Assembly (NCBI GenBank): GCA_052143835.1 | Contig: JBKQRV010000097.1 | Span: 34,891-98,890, forward strand | Direction: 5' to 3' | Origin: DASPPM01 sp052143835 | GTDB taxonomy: Bacteria; Pseudomonadota; Alphaproteobacteria; JACZXZ01 | DNA: 64,000 bases | Shown: piece by piece, positions 16,912 to 25,240 of the stretch | Layout: every line of letters begins with the position of its first letter | Position numbering within the stretch: position 1 is the stretch's first letter | The notes under the pieces: generated by a model | The model's database searches: none | The model's input: only the letters and a program-made list of their open reading frames with translations | Told to the model about the DNA's origin: nothing | Program-made: the position numbers and the translations under genes

Positions 16912-18161
16912 CCACGGACCTGCACGGGCATTCTCTCCCCGCGATCAGGGCCAAGCCACCGCCCGCGTCGTCCATAATCGTGTCGCGCTCGAAGCAAGGC
17001 GGGAACGGAGCGCATGGCCCGCGGGGCCAAATGACTCGCTTCGCCTCGCATGCGCTCGCGGTCCCCGGGCGCGTCGACGTCGCAGCGTGGCATGGCAAGA
17101 ACGCGCCGGCGCGTCGCTGGGTCGTGGACGGGCTGTTGCCTGAGGGGAACGTGACGTTGCTCAGCGGCGATGGCGGTATCGGCAAAAGTCTGCTCGCGCT
17201 CCAGCTCCTGGCCGCGGCGGCACTCGGCAAGGCATGGCTTGGGCGGAACACGCGGCCGTGCAAGGCCGTCGGCTTTTTTTGCGAGGATGATGGGGATGAG
17301 TTGTGGCGCCGGCTCGAGGATGTGGCCCGATATTACGGCGCGAGCGTGGACGATCTTGCGGAGAATCTGCAGCTCTTCTCGCGCGCGGGGCAGGACAATC
17401 TCCTGCTCGTTTGGCCGCGGCCCTTCGAGCCGGGGGAGCCAACCCCACTCCTTGGCCAGCTATCCAATGTTGCGGTTGACTGGGGCGCCGAGATCGTCGT
17501 GCTCGATAGCTTGCACGATCTCTTCGGCGGCAACGAGAACAGCCGGCCGCAGGCGCGCCAGTTCATCGGCGAGCTCCGGGGCCTGGCAATGCACGTCGCC
17601 GGCGCCGTGCTGCTCACGATGCATCCCTCCATCGCGGGCAGAAACACCGGCACCGGAGAAGCGGGGTCTACCGCTTGGAACAATGCGGTGCGCAGCCGGC
17701 TCTATTTGACCGCACCGCTACGCGACGAAGACGAGCGGCGAAATGGTCCGGGCGAGTACCGCGAGCTCGCGACGATGAAGGCCAATTACTCGGCGGCCGG
17801 TTCCAGGATACGGCTCCGTTGGGACCAAGGCGTCTTCGCGCTTGTCGACCAGGCCGCCGGCGACATGGTGTCCGCGATCGAGCGACGCAGCACCGAAAGC
17901 ACCTTTCTCGAATGTCTCAGGGCTCTCGAGCGTCAAGGGCGATGGGTCTCTCAGGCGCGATCGAGCCCCGACTACGCGCCGAAGGTCATCGTGAAGATGC
18001 CGCAAGCCAGAGCACACACCAAGGCGGACATCGAAGCTGCAATGCAAGCCCTCTTCGCAGCGAACCGCATCAAGGTCGGCGAGGTTGGGAAGCTCGCAAA
18101 CCGGCTGCCGCGTATGGGCATCGTCCGGGTTCAAGAGACGGAGGCCGACGATGGCTCGTGA
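16908..18161 (+). CDS. RepA-like AAA/RecA-fold ATPase (replicative helicase type)
   Basis: A 417-residue P-loop ATPase of the RSF1010 RepA / phage helicase type. RecA-fold features: Walker A GDGGIGKS near 87-94, FFCEDDGDELWRRL after the next strand, Walker B IVVLDSLHDLFGG, and LLTMHPSIAG, where an H replaces the usual sensor residue region. It is preceded by a 75-residue basic, disordered N-terminal region and followed by a C-terminal winged-helix-like segment (about 330-410). It is the last gene of the alpA chain and is followed by iteron-like repeats, so it probably unwinds or replicates the excised element. Confidence 0.82.
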   Translation: MTTDLHGHSLPAIRAKPPPASSIIVSRSKQGGNGAHGPRGQMTRFASHALAVPGRVDVAAWHGKNAPARRWVVDGLLPEGNVTLLSGDGGIGKSLLALQLLAAAALGKAWLGRNTRPCKAVGFFCEDDGDELWRRLEDVARYYGASVDDLAENLQLFSRAGQDNLLLVWPRPFEPGEPTPLLGQLSNVAVDWGAEIVVLDSLHDLFGGNENSRPQARQFIGELRGLAMHVAGAVLLTMHPSIAGRNTGTGEAGSTAWNNAVRSRLYLTAPLRDEDERRNGPGEYRELATMKANYSAAGSRIRLRWDQGVFALVDQAAGDMVSAIERRSTESTFLECLRALERQGRWVSQARSSPDYAPKVIVKMPQARAHTKADIEAAMQALFAANRIKVGEVGKLANRLPRMGIVRVQETEADDGS

Positions 18162-18163
18162 AC

Positions 18164-18284
18164 CTGCTCTCGCCTGCTCAGGCCCCCTCGCTAAGCCGTT
18201 GATTTTATTGCTCTCGCCTAGGCAAGAGCAAAATCTGCTCTCGCTGCTCACGCCCCCATGCCAAGCTATTGATTTCGTTGCTCA
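18164..18284 (+). repeat. Iteron-like direct repeats and palindrome downstream of repA (possible origin)
   Basis: Two diverged copies of a roughly 50-bp unit start at 18164 and 18235. Each runs from CTGCTCTCGC through a TTGATTT-TTGCTC block. Between them is a near-perfect 20-bp palindrome (18210-18229) centred on CCTAGG. The region is non-coding, locally AT-richer than its surroundings, and sits directly after the RepA-like gene, which is the layout of an iteron origin. Confidence 0.4.
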
Positions 18285-18329
18285 GGCCCCTGCTCGCGCC
18301 TGCTCAGGCCGTTTTGCTCTCTCTCCCCC

Positions 18330-18385
18330 CTTATACCCCCCTGAGGGCTTCGCCCCCCTAGGGGGCGGGCTAGACGCCCGCCGAG
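18330..18385 (+). terminator. Cluster of GC hairpins after repA operon
   Basis: Three adjacent hairpins are visible: GGGC-TTC-GCCC, the palindrome CCCCCTAGGGGG, and GGCGGGC-TAGAC-GCCCGCC. There is no T-run, so a rho-independent terminator is only one reading; an origin or transfer-related structure is another. The rest of 18285-18513 shows no gene. Confidence 0.35.
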
Positions 18386-18513
18386 GGGTGCGCTGCCCTA
18401 CGAGAAAAGCTCACGGCGGCCGGGGAGTGCACGCCCGCACCCGCGCCGCGCGGGCCTGGTCGACTCAGGGGTTGGCATGATGGTGACGGCACCACAACGG
18501 AAGGATGGACGCC

Positions 18514-18666
18514 ATGAGCACCAATGAACCGAGGCCGAAGATCGAGACGCCATTCCCGGCCGCGGCGCCGCTTGCCAACGCGACGTGGCCGCACGCGCCG
18601 GGAGCGCCCACGATCGAGAAGCCAGCGCCGGTGCCGAGCGATGCCCCGCCGCGGCAGGAGCGCTGA
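18514..18666 (+). CDS. Small proline-rich protein
   Basis: A 50-residue frame from ATG 18514, rich in Pro and Ala (KIETPFPAAAPLANATWP) and ending two bases before the prohead-protease-like start. The composition suggests disorder. An AGGAG near its end is the ribosome-binding site of the next gene. No family is recognised; the call rests on position, a GGA-rich upstream site and coupling. Confidence 0.4.
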   Translation: MSTNEPRPKIETPFPAAAPLANATWPHAPGAPTIEKPAPVPSDAPPRQER

Positions 18667-18668
18667 AG

Positions 18669-19484
18669 ATGAGCTCGCCACGCTCAATCTCGGCGCTTCG
18701 ATTCGAGCTCGGCAGCCTCGCGGCGATGAGCCTTGCCGTGCCAGCGACGCCCGGGCACGTCAACAAGCATCCCTTTACGGGCGTGCTCACCAAGATCGAT
18801 CGGCCCAGCGATTCGGCGCCGCAGGGCTCCGGTGGCAAGCGCGTGCTGCTCACCCGCAAGGCGGCAGCTGCGGCACTCGAGAGCCTTCTCGGCATGGGCG
18901 TAGGGTTCACGCCGAAACTCGACGGCCACGACGCGACGCGCAAGATCGGGGTCATTACCGCCGCCGATATCAAGGGCAACGACCTGCAGATTGCAGGATT
19001 TTTCTACGCAGCCGACTTTCCAAACGAGGTCGCGCGCATCCGTACCGACCAGGCCGCCATGGGCTTCAGCTTCGAAGCCCAACGGATCCTGATCGAAGAT
19101 GCGGAAGCGGACCCGCTGGTGATCACGGCCTGCGTTTTCACCGGCGCCGCTGTCCTGCAGAAGGGCAGGGGCGCTTATCTGACAACCAGCCTGGCCGCGA
19201 GCGCGGCAGGCAGCGAGAGGAAGGAAGCTATGGAAATCGTGAAGCTTGACCCCTACGTCCTGCGCATCCTCAGGACCAACCATGTCGAGACGCCATGGCT
19301 GGACTTGAGCGCAGGCGGTATCAAGATTGCCGCGGCAGCCGGCCACAACTTCGAAGATTTCGAGCAGCTGCTCGCGCAGAAGGTCGCAGACCCGCGGGAA
19401 CGTATTCAAGTCAAAATGCAGGTTCTACGCGCTTTCGGGAATCCCCGCGGCGTTACCGGCAACCCGGTCGGCCTCGTCAGGTGA
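18669..19484 (+). CDS. Prohead protease-like protein with scaffold-like C-terminal half
   Basis: 271 residues from ATG 18669 (AGGAG eight bases upstream). The N-terminal 180 residues match the pattern of HK97-type (S78) prohead proteases. These are LDGHDATRKIG (candidate catalytic H87), GNDLQIAGFFYAADFPNE, QAAMGFSFEA (candidate nucleophile S134) and VFTGAAVLQKGRGAYLTTSL. Such proteases cleave capsid and scaffold during head assembly. The C-terminal 85 residues are a separate, charged helical region preceded by an internal start at 19230. No capsid gene follows, which is odd for this family. The assignment is by motif only. Confidence 0.6.
   Translation: MSSPRSISALRFELGSLAAMSLAVPATPGHVNKHPFTGVLTKIDRPSDSAPQGSGGKRVLLTRKAAAAALESLLGMGVGFTPKLDGHDATRKIGVITAADIKGNDLQIAGFFYAADFPNEVARIRTDQAAMGFSFEAQRILIEDAEADPLVITACVFTGAAVLQKGRGAYLTTSLAASAAGSERKEAMEIVKLDPYVLRILRTNHVETPWLDLSAGGIKIAAAAGHNFEDFEQLLAQKVADPRERIQVKMQVLRAFGNPRGVTGNPVGLVR
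19230..19484 (+). CDS. Possible internal-start product (scaffold-like) within protease gene
   Basis: An in-frame ATG at 19230 (residue 188 of the protease-like protein) is preceded by AAGGA at 5-base spacing, a better site than that of many genes here. It would give an 84-residue helical, charged protein. Nested scaffold genes sharing the 3' end of the protease gene are known in phages such as lambda (C/Nu3). This is an inference from layout. Confidence 0.35.
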   Translation: MEIVKLDPYVLRILRTNHVETPWLDLSAGGIKIAAAAGHNFEDFEQLLAQKVADPRERIQVKMQVLRAFGNPRGVTGNPVGLVR

Positions 19485-19720
19485 GCGGGCCCGGATCGCC
19501 GGCCGGCGCCGCACGTCCGCGATGCGCTGTCGTAAGGTGAAGGCGACAACGTGGTCGCGTCGAGACGAGGCCCCGGCCGGCCATCCGCGGCTCGACCGTG
19601 ACCGAGTCTCCCGCGGATTAGTCGGCGAGTGCCGCGTAACATCAAAACCCCGACAGCGCGCGGGGGCATTTCAGGATGGCTCGGCGGCGCGCATCTTGCT
19701 TCGACGAAAAGAGGGGAAAC

Positions 19721-20434
19721 ATGAGCTTTGCGATTGCAGACTACCGAGCGCTCCGCGCGCGCATGGCCGAACACTACTCCGACGAGATCACCAAGGCTGA
19801 CGTCCGCAGGGCGCCCGCCAACGAAAGCGAGTTCGCGCGTGCCGTGGTGAGCGTCATGGTCGGTGCGGAGCCGCCGACCATGGGCGCGAGTGCCCAGGCT
19901 CTCGAGGGTGCCGAGCGCGTTACGAAACTCATCCGCGAGCACCGCCGTGCCGTGCAAATGGCCGGCGTAGAAAGTACCAGCAGCTTGAGCCGTGCCCTGC
20001 TCGACGTTTGGCAGTCGCGCGATCGGGCCTTCGATGAATACCGGCTGCTCGAGACCGACGATGCCCGCCTCGCGTTCCTTGGGAGACTCCCCTTCGTCGA
20101 CGAAGCCGCCGCGTGGCGGATCGCGACGCACTTCGGTATCCCCGACACGAGGCCGGGCAAGCATCTCACCGTCATCGCCGCGGTGCTCGGCGAGACGCCG
20201 CAAGATTTCTGTGCGCAGCTCGCGCGCGAGAGCGGCGATTCTCCGGCCGTGGTCGATGCCGTGCTATGGCGCGCCCTCGAGCGCGGTTGGCTCGACATGG
20301 CGACGCTGCGCATGCGGCCTCGCGGGACGGCGATCGGCGCCCGGCTTTTCCGTAGTGCGCGATCGGAGGCCGATATCTACGGCACGGACAGCGAGCTCGA
20401 GGAAGCAGCCGGCGTGTCTTCTGTGGAGGGCTGA
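19721..20434 (+). CDS. HhH-GPD-like protein (degenerate DNA-glycosylase fold?)
   Basis: 237 residues from ATG 19721 (GAGGGG upstream). The second half resembles HhH-GPD DNA glycosylases: FLGRLPFVDEAAAWRIATHF (about 119-138, the helix-hairpin-helix), then RPGKHLTVIAAVLGE (144-158, which in active relatives reads RPDKHL), then VVDAVLWRALERGW (177-190). The usual hairpin lysine appears replaced by alanine and the catalytic aspartate by glycine, so it may bind DNA without cutting. It lies between the protease-like gene and the tape-measure gene, where a head-tail protein would be expected, so a structural role cannot be excluded. Confidence 0.45.
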   Translation: MSFAIADYRALRARMAEHYSDEITKADVRRAPANESEFARAVVSVMVGAEPPTMGASAQALEGAERVTKLIREHRRAVQMAGVESTSSLSRALLDVWQSRDRAFDEYRLLETDDARLAFLGRLPFVDEAAAWRIATHFGIPDTRPGKHLTVIAAVLGETPQDFCAQLARESGDSPAVVDAVLWRALERGWLDMATLRMRPRGTAIGARLFRSARSEADIYGTDSELEEAAGVSSVEG

Positions 20435-20437
20435 GCG

Positions 20438-22759
20438 ATGTTGGAAGCCTATCGCATCGGGATCATGGTGTCGCTCACCAATCGCGTCAGCGGCGTCCTG
20501 AACATTATCGCGCGTGACTTCATGCGCGCCGAGGGCAGCGCGGCGGCCTTCAAAGCACAGCTCCGCGATATCCAGCTGCTGACCGCGACTGGGCTCATGG
20601 CGGGCGCCGCGGGGTATATCGGGCTCCGCTTCACCGGTGCCATCCTGAAGCCCGCGAAGGAGTACGCCGATCAGCTCGCCCAACTGAACATCTTGGGCAT
20701 GACACACCAGCAGGTGGCCGAAGGCATCGCGACGGCGTGGCGAACGACAAGCGCCGTTATGACCACCACCGCGGCGCAAAATATTGCAGCGATCCGCGAG
20801 TTGCGCCAGGTCTTCGGCGGCACCGATCAGGGCTATCGCGAGGCGCTCGAGAACCTGCCAACCGTGCAGAAGATCCAGGCCGTCCTTGCAGCGGCCACGG
20901 GCGGAAGATTCGGCCAAGACCAGGCCTACACCGTCGCGAAGGCGATCGAGCTGAAGGGTGGCACGCGCGACCCCACGGAATTCGCGACGCAAGCCAACCT
21001 CATGACGAAGGCGATCGTCGGCAGCGGTGAGAAGGTGACGCCGCAGGATTTCCAGCAGGCGTTCAAATATGGCCGCGGCGCGACGGCGTTCTGGTCGGAC
21101 GAATTCACCTACAAGGTCCTGCCCACGTTGATTCAGGAAATGAAGTCGGCGGGCGGAGCGGGACAGGGCACGGGCGGCCCCGGTGCTGCCTTGGCATCCG
21201 TCTACCGCGCCATCGTCGGCGGGGTGATCCCGCAGAAGAACCTCGAGGCCTGGAGCAAGCTCGGGCTCATCGATCGATCGAAAGTCGTCTGGACGACAAC
21301 GCACGCAATGAAGGGGCTCCGGGAGGGCGGCATCAAGGGTTGGGAGATCGCTCAGCACGATCCCTACAAGTTCGCCACGGAAATTCTGCTGCCGGCAGCC
21401 ATGCGCGCCGGATACACGACGGCGGAACAGCAATCAGCCCTCATGGCGCATCTCTTCGGCAGCCAGCTTGCCCAATTCGTCATGCAGCAGATGGTTGTCC
21501 AGGCATGGAAGTTTAAGCGCGATATCCCGATCTACGAAAGTGCCGAAGGTACGGAGGCGTACCAAGATTTGCTCAAGACGAGTCCGACGATGGCGTTCCA
21601 GGCGCTGGCGTCGGAGTGGGACAATTTCAAGACCGCGCTCGGCAAGAGCGTCATGCCGATCATCGTTCCCGCGATCAATCGGTTGAGCTGGTCGCTGAAC
21701 GTGCTTGCGACGTGGGCCGATGATCACCCCGGCTTGGCCGGGACGATCACGGCCACGGCGGGCGCGCTCTCGGCGGCGGCGGGAATTTTCAGTGTCGGTA
21801 TCTTGTCGCTCGCCGCGATCCGCGGGATCGGAATGCTCGCCGGTGTCACCTCGCTGACCACCGCACTCAGAGCGGCGAGCGGTGCGGCGGTTGCGCTCGG
21901 TGCCGAAGGGGGGCTTGCAGGCGCCGCCGGCGAGGCCGCTGGCGCCGCCGCAGGCGCGACGACAGCGATTGGCATCAGTAGGACCGCCGGCCTTGTCGGC
22001 AGCATCGCAAGGCTTGGAATCACGGCTGGATCGGTCGGCTTTGCGATCTATGGCATCGCGCGCGGGCTGAGCGAGCTCGCCGATGCGACTAAGAAGGGCA
22101 CGTTCAAGCCAGGCGGCTATTGGAAGAAGCTTTTCGGCGCCGGGTATGATCCCGACACCGGACAAATGACAAAGCCGCCGTTCTGGCAAAAAGACGTCGA
22201 TCCCTTCAAGGCCGCCTTTGTGAGCTCGTATCAGGGCAGGGCTGCCCTTGGTGATCGAAATTGGGCAATGGAGGCCTGGCGCCGCGAGATGGCACGGCCG
22301 CTCGGACTTCCGCCGGGCCTAGCGATACCAGCGCCACGCTCGTATTTCGGCACCGGGCTACCCGACCCGCGATTCGGCATCGTGGATAAGCTCATTCCCT
22401 CCCTTGGGCTCATCACGCCGCGTCCCGATCTCGACCGCTCGAGCCCGTTTCAAAGCAAGTTCTTCCGCGGCGTCGCGGACGATTTCAAGCGATCGATGGG
22501 CGGCGGCTCCGAGGTGTCGCGCGCGGCCGACGATAGCTTCTTGGCCAAGCTGGCAAAGGCGATCGTCAGTGCTCTCCATGAGGGCGAGCCCGGCAAGCCG
22601 TCCCGCCTCGAGGTCAATCTCCTGCTCGACGGCCAGGTGTTGGAACACAAGGTGCTGGACATCCTGAGCGGTTTGGCCAAGAAGCCCTTCACCGGCCCGA
22701 GCTCGGTGGATTACACCCGCACCTATCCGTCGCCGGCGGCACCGGGAGGAGGAAATTGA
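20438..22759 (+). CDS. Phage tail tape measure protein
   Basis: 773 residues from ATG 20438 (GGAGGG upstream). Tape measure proteins set tail length and act in DNA passage. The N-terminal helical region includes a hydrophobic segment (about 48-70). Further on are an alanine/glycine-rich hydrophobic core (about 430-540, several membrane-like stretches) and a C-terminal region with an amphipathic helical end (SFLAKLAKAIVSALHEGEPG, then a beta segment LEVNLLLDGQVLEHKVLDIL). This hydrophobic-core layout is typical of the TP901 group. Its presence without baseplate or tube genes in the window is unusual. Confidence 0.75.
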   Translation: MLEAYRIGIMVSLTNRVSGVLNIIARDFMRAEGSAAAFKAQLRDIQLLTATGLMAGAAGYIGLRFTGAILKPAKEYADQLAQLNILGMTHQQVAEGIATAWRTTSAVMTTTAAQNIAAIRELRQVFGGTDQGYREALENLPTVQKIQAVLAAATGGRFGQDQAYTVAKAIELKGGTRDPTEFATQANLMTKAIVGSGEKVTPQDFQQAFKYGRGATAFWSDEFTYKVLPTLIQEMKSAGGAGQGTGGPGAALASVYRAIVGGVIPQKNLEAWSKLGLIDRSKVVWTTTHAMKGLREGGIKGWEIAQHDPYKFATEILLPAAMRAGYTTAEQQSALMAHLFGSQLAQFVMQQMVVQAWKFKRDIPIYESAEGTEAYQDLLKTSPTMAFQALASEWDNFKTALGKSVMPIIVPAINRLSWSLNVLATWADDHPGLAGTITATAGALSAAAGIFSVGILSLAAIRGIGMLAGVTSLTTALRAASGAAVALGAEGGLAGAAGEAAGAAAGATTAIGISRTAGLVGSIARLGITAGSVGFAIYGIARGLSELADATKKGTFKPGGYWKKLFGAGYDPDTGQMTKPPFWQKDVDPFKAAFVSSYQGRAALGDRNWAMEAWRREMARPLGLPPGLAIPAPRSYFGTGLPDPRFGIVDKLIPSLGLITPRPDLDRSSPFQSKFFRGVADDFKRSMGGGSEVSRAADDSFLAKLAKAIVSALHEGEPGKPSRLEVNLLLDGQVLEHKVLDILSGLAKKPFTGPSSVDYTRTYPSPAAPGGGN

Positions 22760-22760
22760 A

Positions 22761-23129
22761 ATGACACAAGACGAGCTGGCGAGCCTTGCGACCAAATTGG
22801 GCGCGCTGGTCGCGCCCCTGGTGGCGAAGCAAGTCGACGATCGCCTCGCCGTCCTGTTCAATAAGCTCGCGCCCACGGTGACGGAGCTGGTCGACGTCCG
22901 GCTCAAGGCCGTAATCCCCGAAGTGACAACCGGCTTCGCCATCGCGTTCTATGTGGTCGTGGCGGCGCTCCGCTCGGCCGACGTGCTCGATTATGGGGAG
23001 ATCACCCGCGCGCTCGAGGCGGGCCTTCGGGTGCGCTCCCTCAAGGATCAGCACGGCAACGTCGGAAGGATCGTGCGGGAGCTGATAGAGCTCCTCGCCA
23101 CGTCGGACGGCCCGCACTTCAGTCATTGA
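22761..23129 (+). CDS. Unknown phage-type protein
   Basis: A 122-residue helical protein starting one base after the tape-measure stop (TGA-A-ATG). It is amphipathic, with one moderately hydrophobic stretch (TTGFAIAFYVVVAALRSADV). No family is recognised. The coupling suggests a tail-associated or chaperone-like partner of the tape measure protein. It ends the plus-strand block; convergent minus-strand genes follow. Confidence 0.65.
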   Translation: MTQDELASLATKLGALVAPLVAKQVDDRLAVLFNKLAPTVTELVDVRLKAVIPEVTTGFAIAFYVVVAALRSADVLDYGEITRALEAGLRVRSLKDQHGNVGRIVRELIELLATSDGPHFSH

Positions 23130-23218
23130 ACGCGAGAGACGCGCGCGCTCTTCGTTTCAGCCGAGCGCGGCCTCGAGGATCGCATAACCGATCGCGAAGG
23201 GCATCGCAGCCCGGACGA

Positions 23219-23476
23219 CTACGGCGGCCCGGCGATCAGCGCGTAAATCCACATCGCCAGGATCACGAGCGCCAGGCCAGCGAGCAGGAGCACGAGCCCG
23301 GCCGCGGGGGCAAGCGCAAGGCATATAAGGATCAGCGTCGAGCGGCGCACCGGCGGTAGTCGCCGGCTGAATGCTGATCTCCGCTCGAGCGCGTCGAGCT
23401 GCCGGCGCCGGCGGACGCGGAAGCTCGCGCCATCATCCTCGAAATCATCACCGGGATTCAGCGGGTCGGTGGCCAT
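23219..23476 (-). CDS. Small membrane protein
   Basis: 85 residues: an acidic/basic cytoplasmic N-terminal half, then two closely spaced hydrophobic segments (about 46-62 and 64-82). Last gene of a short minus-strand group (XRE regulator, secreted protein, this). No family is recognised; a holin-like or membrane-anchor role would be speculation. Confidence 0.55.
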   Translation of the reverse strand: MATDPLNPGDDFEDDGASFRVRRRRQLDALERRSAFSRRLPPVRRSTLILICLALAPAAGLVLLLAGLALVILAMWIYALIAGPP

Positions 23477-23497
23477 CGCGTTACGCCGCGCGCGCCG

Positions 23498-24052
23498 CTA
23501 TTTGAAATCTTCGATGACAGTGATCGCGTAGGCGGCGAGGCCGACCCACTGATCGCGCGGGCTCATTCCTCCCCCGCTGGCGCCGTAGATGAAGTAATCG
23601 GAGGCCTTCACGGTGCCGTGGTGCGGGTTGTTCTTGATGCGCGCCGCGATCGTGACGCAATCCGCCCCGTGCGCCAGCAGGGCGCTTGTGGTCGTGGCCA
23701 GCTCGACTGTGCCGAAGAATTCGGCCCGGTGCGGCCCGGTCGCTGGCGGCTCGCCGTCATCGCTGAGCGGGCCGACGATCGTTGCGCCGGCCGGGATATC
23801 GATGGCGTCTTCCTGGTGGATCCCGGTGACGCCGGGCTTCCGGCAAAGCTTGATGGTTCCGGTTGGCGGCCGTTCCTTGTCCCGCTCCCGCGCCAACCTG
23901 TCGTAACAGCGGAGCCGGCGAGCGTCATCGGGTATGCCGGCGCACCACCTAAAGCCCTCATCGGTTGTCTGCGTCAGTCCAGGCGTCGCCCACGACAGCG
24001 CTACGGCGAATAGGCCTCCCGCCAGGGCGAGCAGCGCTCCCATGCGCTTCAT
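23498..24052 (-). CDS. Secreted protein with CYD motif
   Basis: 184 residues from ATG 24052; a reading from 24130 only adds unsupported sequence. Sec-type signal peptide (MKRMGALLALAGGLFAVALS). The mature start has WCAGIPDDARRLRCYDRLA, the C..i.dd..RL.CYD..A motif found at the N terminus of several secreted bacterial proteins, with two cysteines probably forming a disulfide. The remainder is beta-rich (about 75-180) and may bind a small ligand or envelope component. No enzyme motif is visible. It lies between an XRE regulator and a small membrane protein on the same strand. Confidence 0.65.
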   Translation of the reverse strand: MKRMGALLALAGGLFAVALSWATPGLTQTTDEGFRWCAGIPDDARRLRCYDRLARERDKERPPTGTIKLCRKPGVTGIHQEDAIDIPAGATIVGPLSDDGEPPATGPHRAEFFGTVELATTTSALLAHGADCVTIAARIKNNPHHGTVKASDYFIYGASGGGMSPRDQWVGLAAYAITVIEDFK

Positions 24053-24126
24053 CGGTTCGGCAACCTCCCGGTGCAACAATAGCCGGGATTTCAATCGAGG
24101 TGCAACGGGCTCGAGGCGCGGCCCTG

Positions 24127-24378
24127 TCACCGCGTTGACTTCCGCAGCCGCACGCCAGGGCCGCCATTATTCTCGGAGATGAACTCGACGCCAGCGGCCT
24201 CAAGGGCCGTGCGGATGGCGCCTAATGTCGGCCGGTGGGGCGCCCGAGTGCCACTCTCGAAATCGGCGAGCGTCCGCAGGGCAACCTCGGACGCGTTGGC
24301 GAGCTCCTCCCGTGACATGCCCAAGAGCGCCCGGGCGGCTCTTGTCTGGGCGGGCGTTATTGCACTTTTTATGTCCAT
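24127..24378 (-). CDS. XRE-family helix-turn-helix regulator
   Basis: An 83-residue Cro/C1-type HTH protein (ALLGMSREELANASEVALRT, then FESGTRAPHRPTLGAIRTAL). It ends with GVEFISENNGGPGVRLRKS, a tail very common in short prophage and plasmid XRE regulators. Start ATG 24378. A good minus-strand promoter overlaps the divergent region before 24454. It probably represses one or both divergent transcripts of the element. Confidence 0.9.
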   Translation of the reverse strand: MDIKSAITPAQTRAARALLGMSREELANASEVALRTLADFESGTRAPHRPTLGAIRTALEAAGVEFISENNGGPGVRLRKSTR

Positions 24379-24393
24379 CTCGCCTTTTTCATG

Positions 24394-24448
24394 TTGACAT
24401 TTTGACGCCGATATCGCACATTATATGCGTAGTTCCTCTTTGGAGCAA
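24394..24448 (-). promoter_or_regulatory. Divergent control region of the XRE gene
   Basis: On the minus strand, TTGCTC (24443-24448) and a consensus TATAAT (24420-24425) are spaced 17 bases and direct transcription to the XRE gene. Just downstream, an 8-bp palindrome CGATATCG (24409-24416) and a TTGACA (24394-24399) on the plus strand could form an operator. A plus-strand promoter for 24454 is likely but has no well-spaced -10. Confidence 0.55.
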
Positions 24449-24453
24449 CGCCA

Positions 24454-24798
24454 ATGAGCAACCTCACCGAGACTGGCGGCCATCGCAACCCCGACGCCAC
24501 CCTCGCCATGCGGCGCGCCTGGATCCTTGTCGGCGAAGGTTGGGCGATCTACGGCGGCCCCAAGCGCTCTTTCATGGCGGCAGCCCTGCGCATCGCGTGG
24601 GCCGAGCTGAAAGCCGATCCCGTCGCGCAAGCCTGCCGCCGCATGGTTGCCGAGCTGCGGGCCGATCGGCTGCGGCGCGAGCAGGCGCCCGGGCTGAGCC
24701 CCGGTTGCCGCGCCGCGGCGACCCGCCGAGCTCGCCGGCACGGCGCGCCAGCCTATGGCAATGATTACGCATCGGCCCGCTTTACGGCCGGCTGGTGA
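24454..24798 (+). CDS. Unknown phage-type protein
   Basis: 114 residues from ATG 24454. The first half has a pattern common in phage early proteins (LAMRRAWILVGEGWAIYGG, then FMAAALRIAWAELKADP), with an aromatic-rich helix pair. The second half is Arg/Ala-rich. It is the first plus-strand gene after the XRE control region and probably the start of the right-hand early operon. Confidence 0.6.
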   Translation: MSNLTETGGHRNPDATLAMRRAWILVGEGWAIYGGPKRSFMAAALRIAWAELKADPVAQACRRMVAELRADRLRREQAPGLSPGCRAAATRRARRHGAPAYGNDYASARFTAGW

Positions 24799-24844
24799 GC
24801 GAGCCCACGGCCACACCCCCCCGACTCGAAGGAGGATCGACCCG

Positions 24845-25240
24845 ATGACGAAGAAGATCACCCGTCGCGACGCGCTCGCCGGCCTTGCCGGCGCCGTCGC
24901 CCTGGCGCCGGTTGTGACCCTGGCGGCCGTCCCGGCCCCGCCGGCGCCGCCCCCGGACGCCGAGCTGCTCGCCCTCGAGCCCGAATGGCGCGCCGCGAAT
25001 GCAGCGGCGAACGCCGAGGGGCTGACGGACGCCGAGCGTGACCCGCTCAGCGATGCTTTCTTCGATATCGAGGAGGAGATCGCCGAGGCGGACGCGCACA
25101 CGCTCGAGGGTCTGGCGTTCAAGCTTCGCGCTTTCCTCGAGCGCATGCGGCAGTGGAACGATCTCGAGAGTATCGACGGGCGCTTCGTCGTGACCGCCCT
25201 CGAGGCTGTGGCGCGCATCGCGGCCGGAGGCGTGTCGTGA
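24845..25240 (+). CDS. Twin-arginine-signal protein A
   Basis: 131 residues from ATG 24845, preceded by AAGGAGG. The N terminus has a twin-arginine motif and hydrophobic run (ITRRDALAGLAGAVALAPVV) ending near AVPAPP, followed by an acidic helical domain. Tat export of a folded protein is suggested. A second, related signal occurs in the next gene, which overlaps it by GTGA. No family is recognised for the mature domain. Confidence 0.65.
   Translation: MTKKITRRDALAGLAGAVALAPVVTLAAVPAPPAPPPDAELLALEPEWRAANAAANAEGLTDAERDPLSDAFFDIEEEIAEADAHTLEGLAFKLRAFLERMRQWNDLESIDGRFVVTALEAVARIAAGGVS

Noticed and set aside
18330..18385. Transfer origin (oriT) at the hairpin cluster
   Set aside because: No relaxase or mobilisation gene is visible in the element; hairpins alone do not support oriT.
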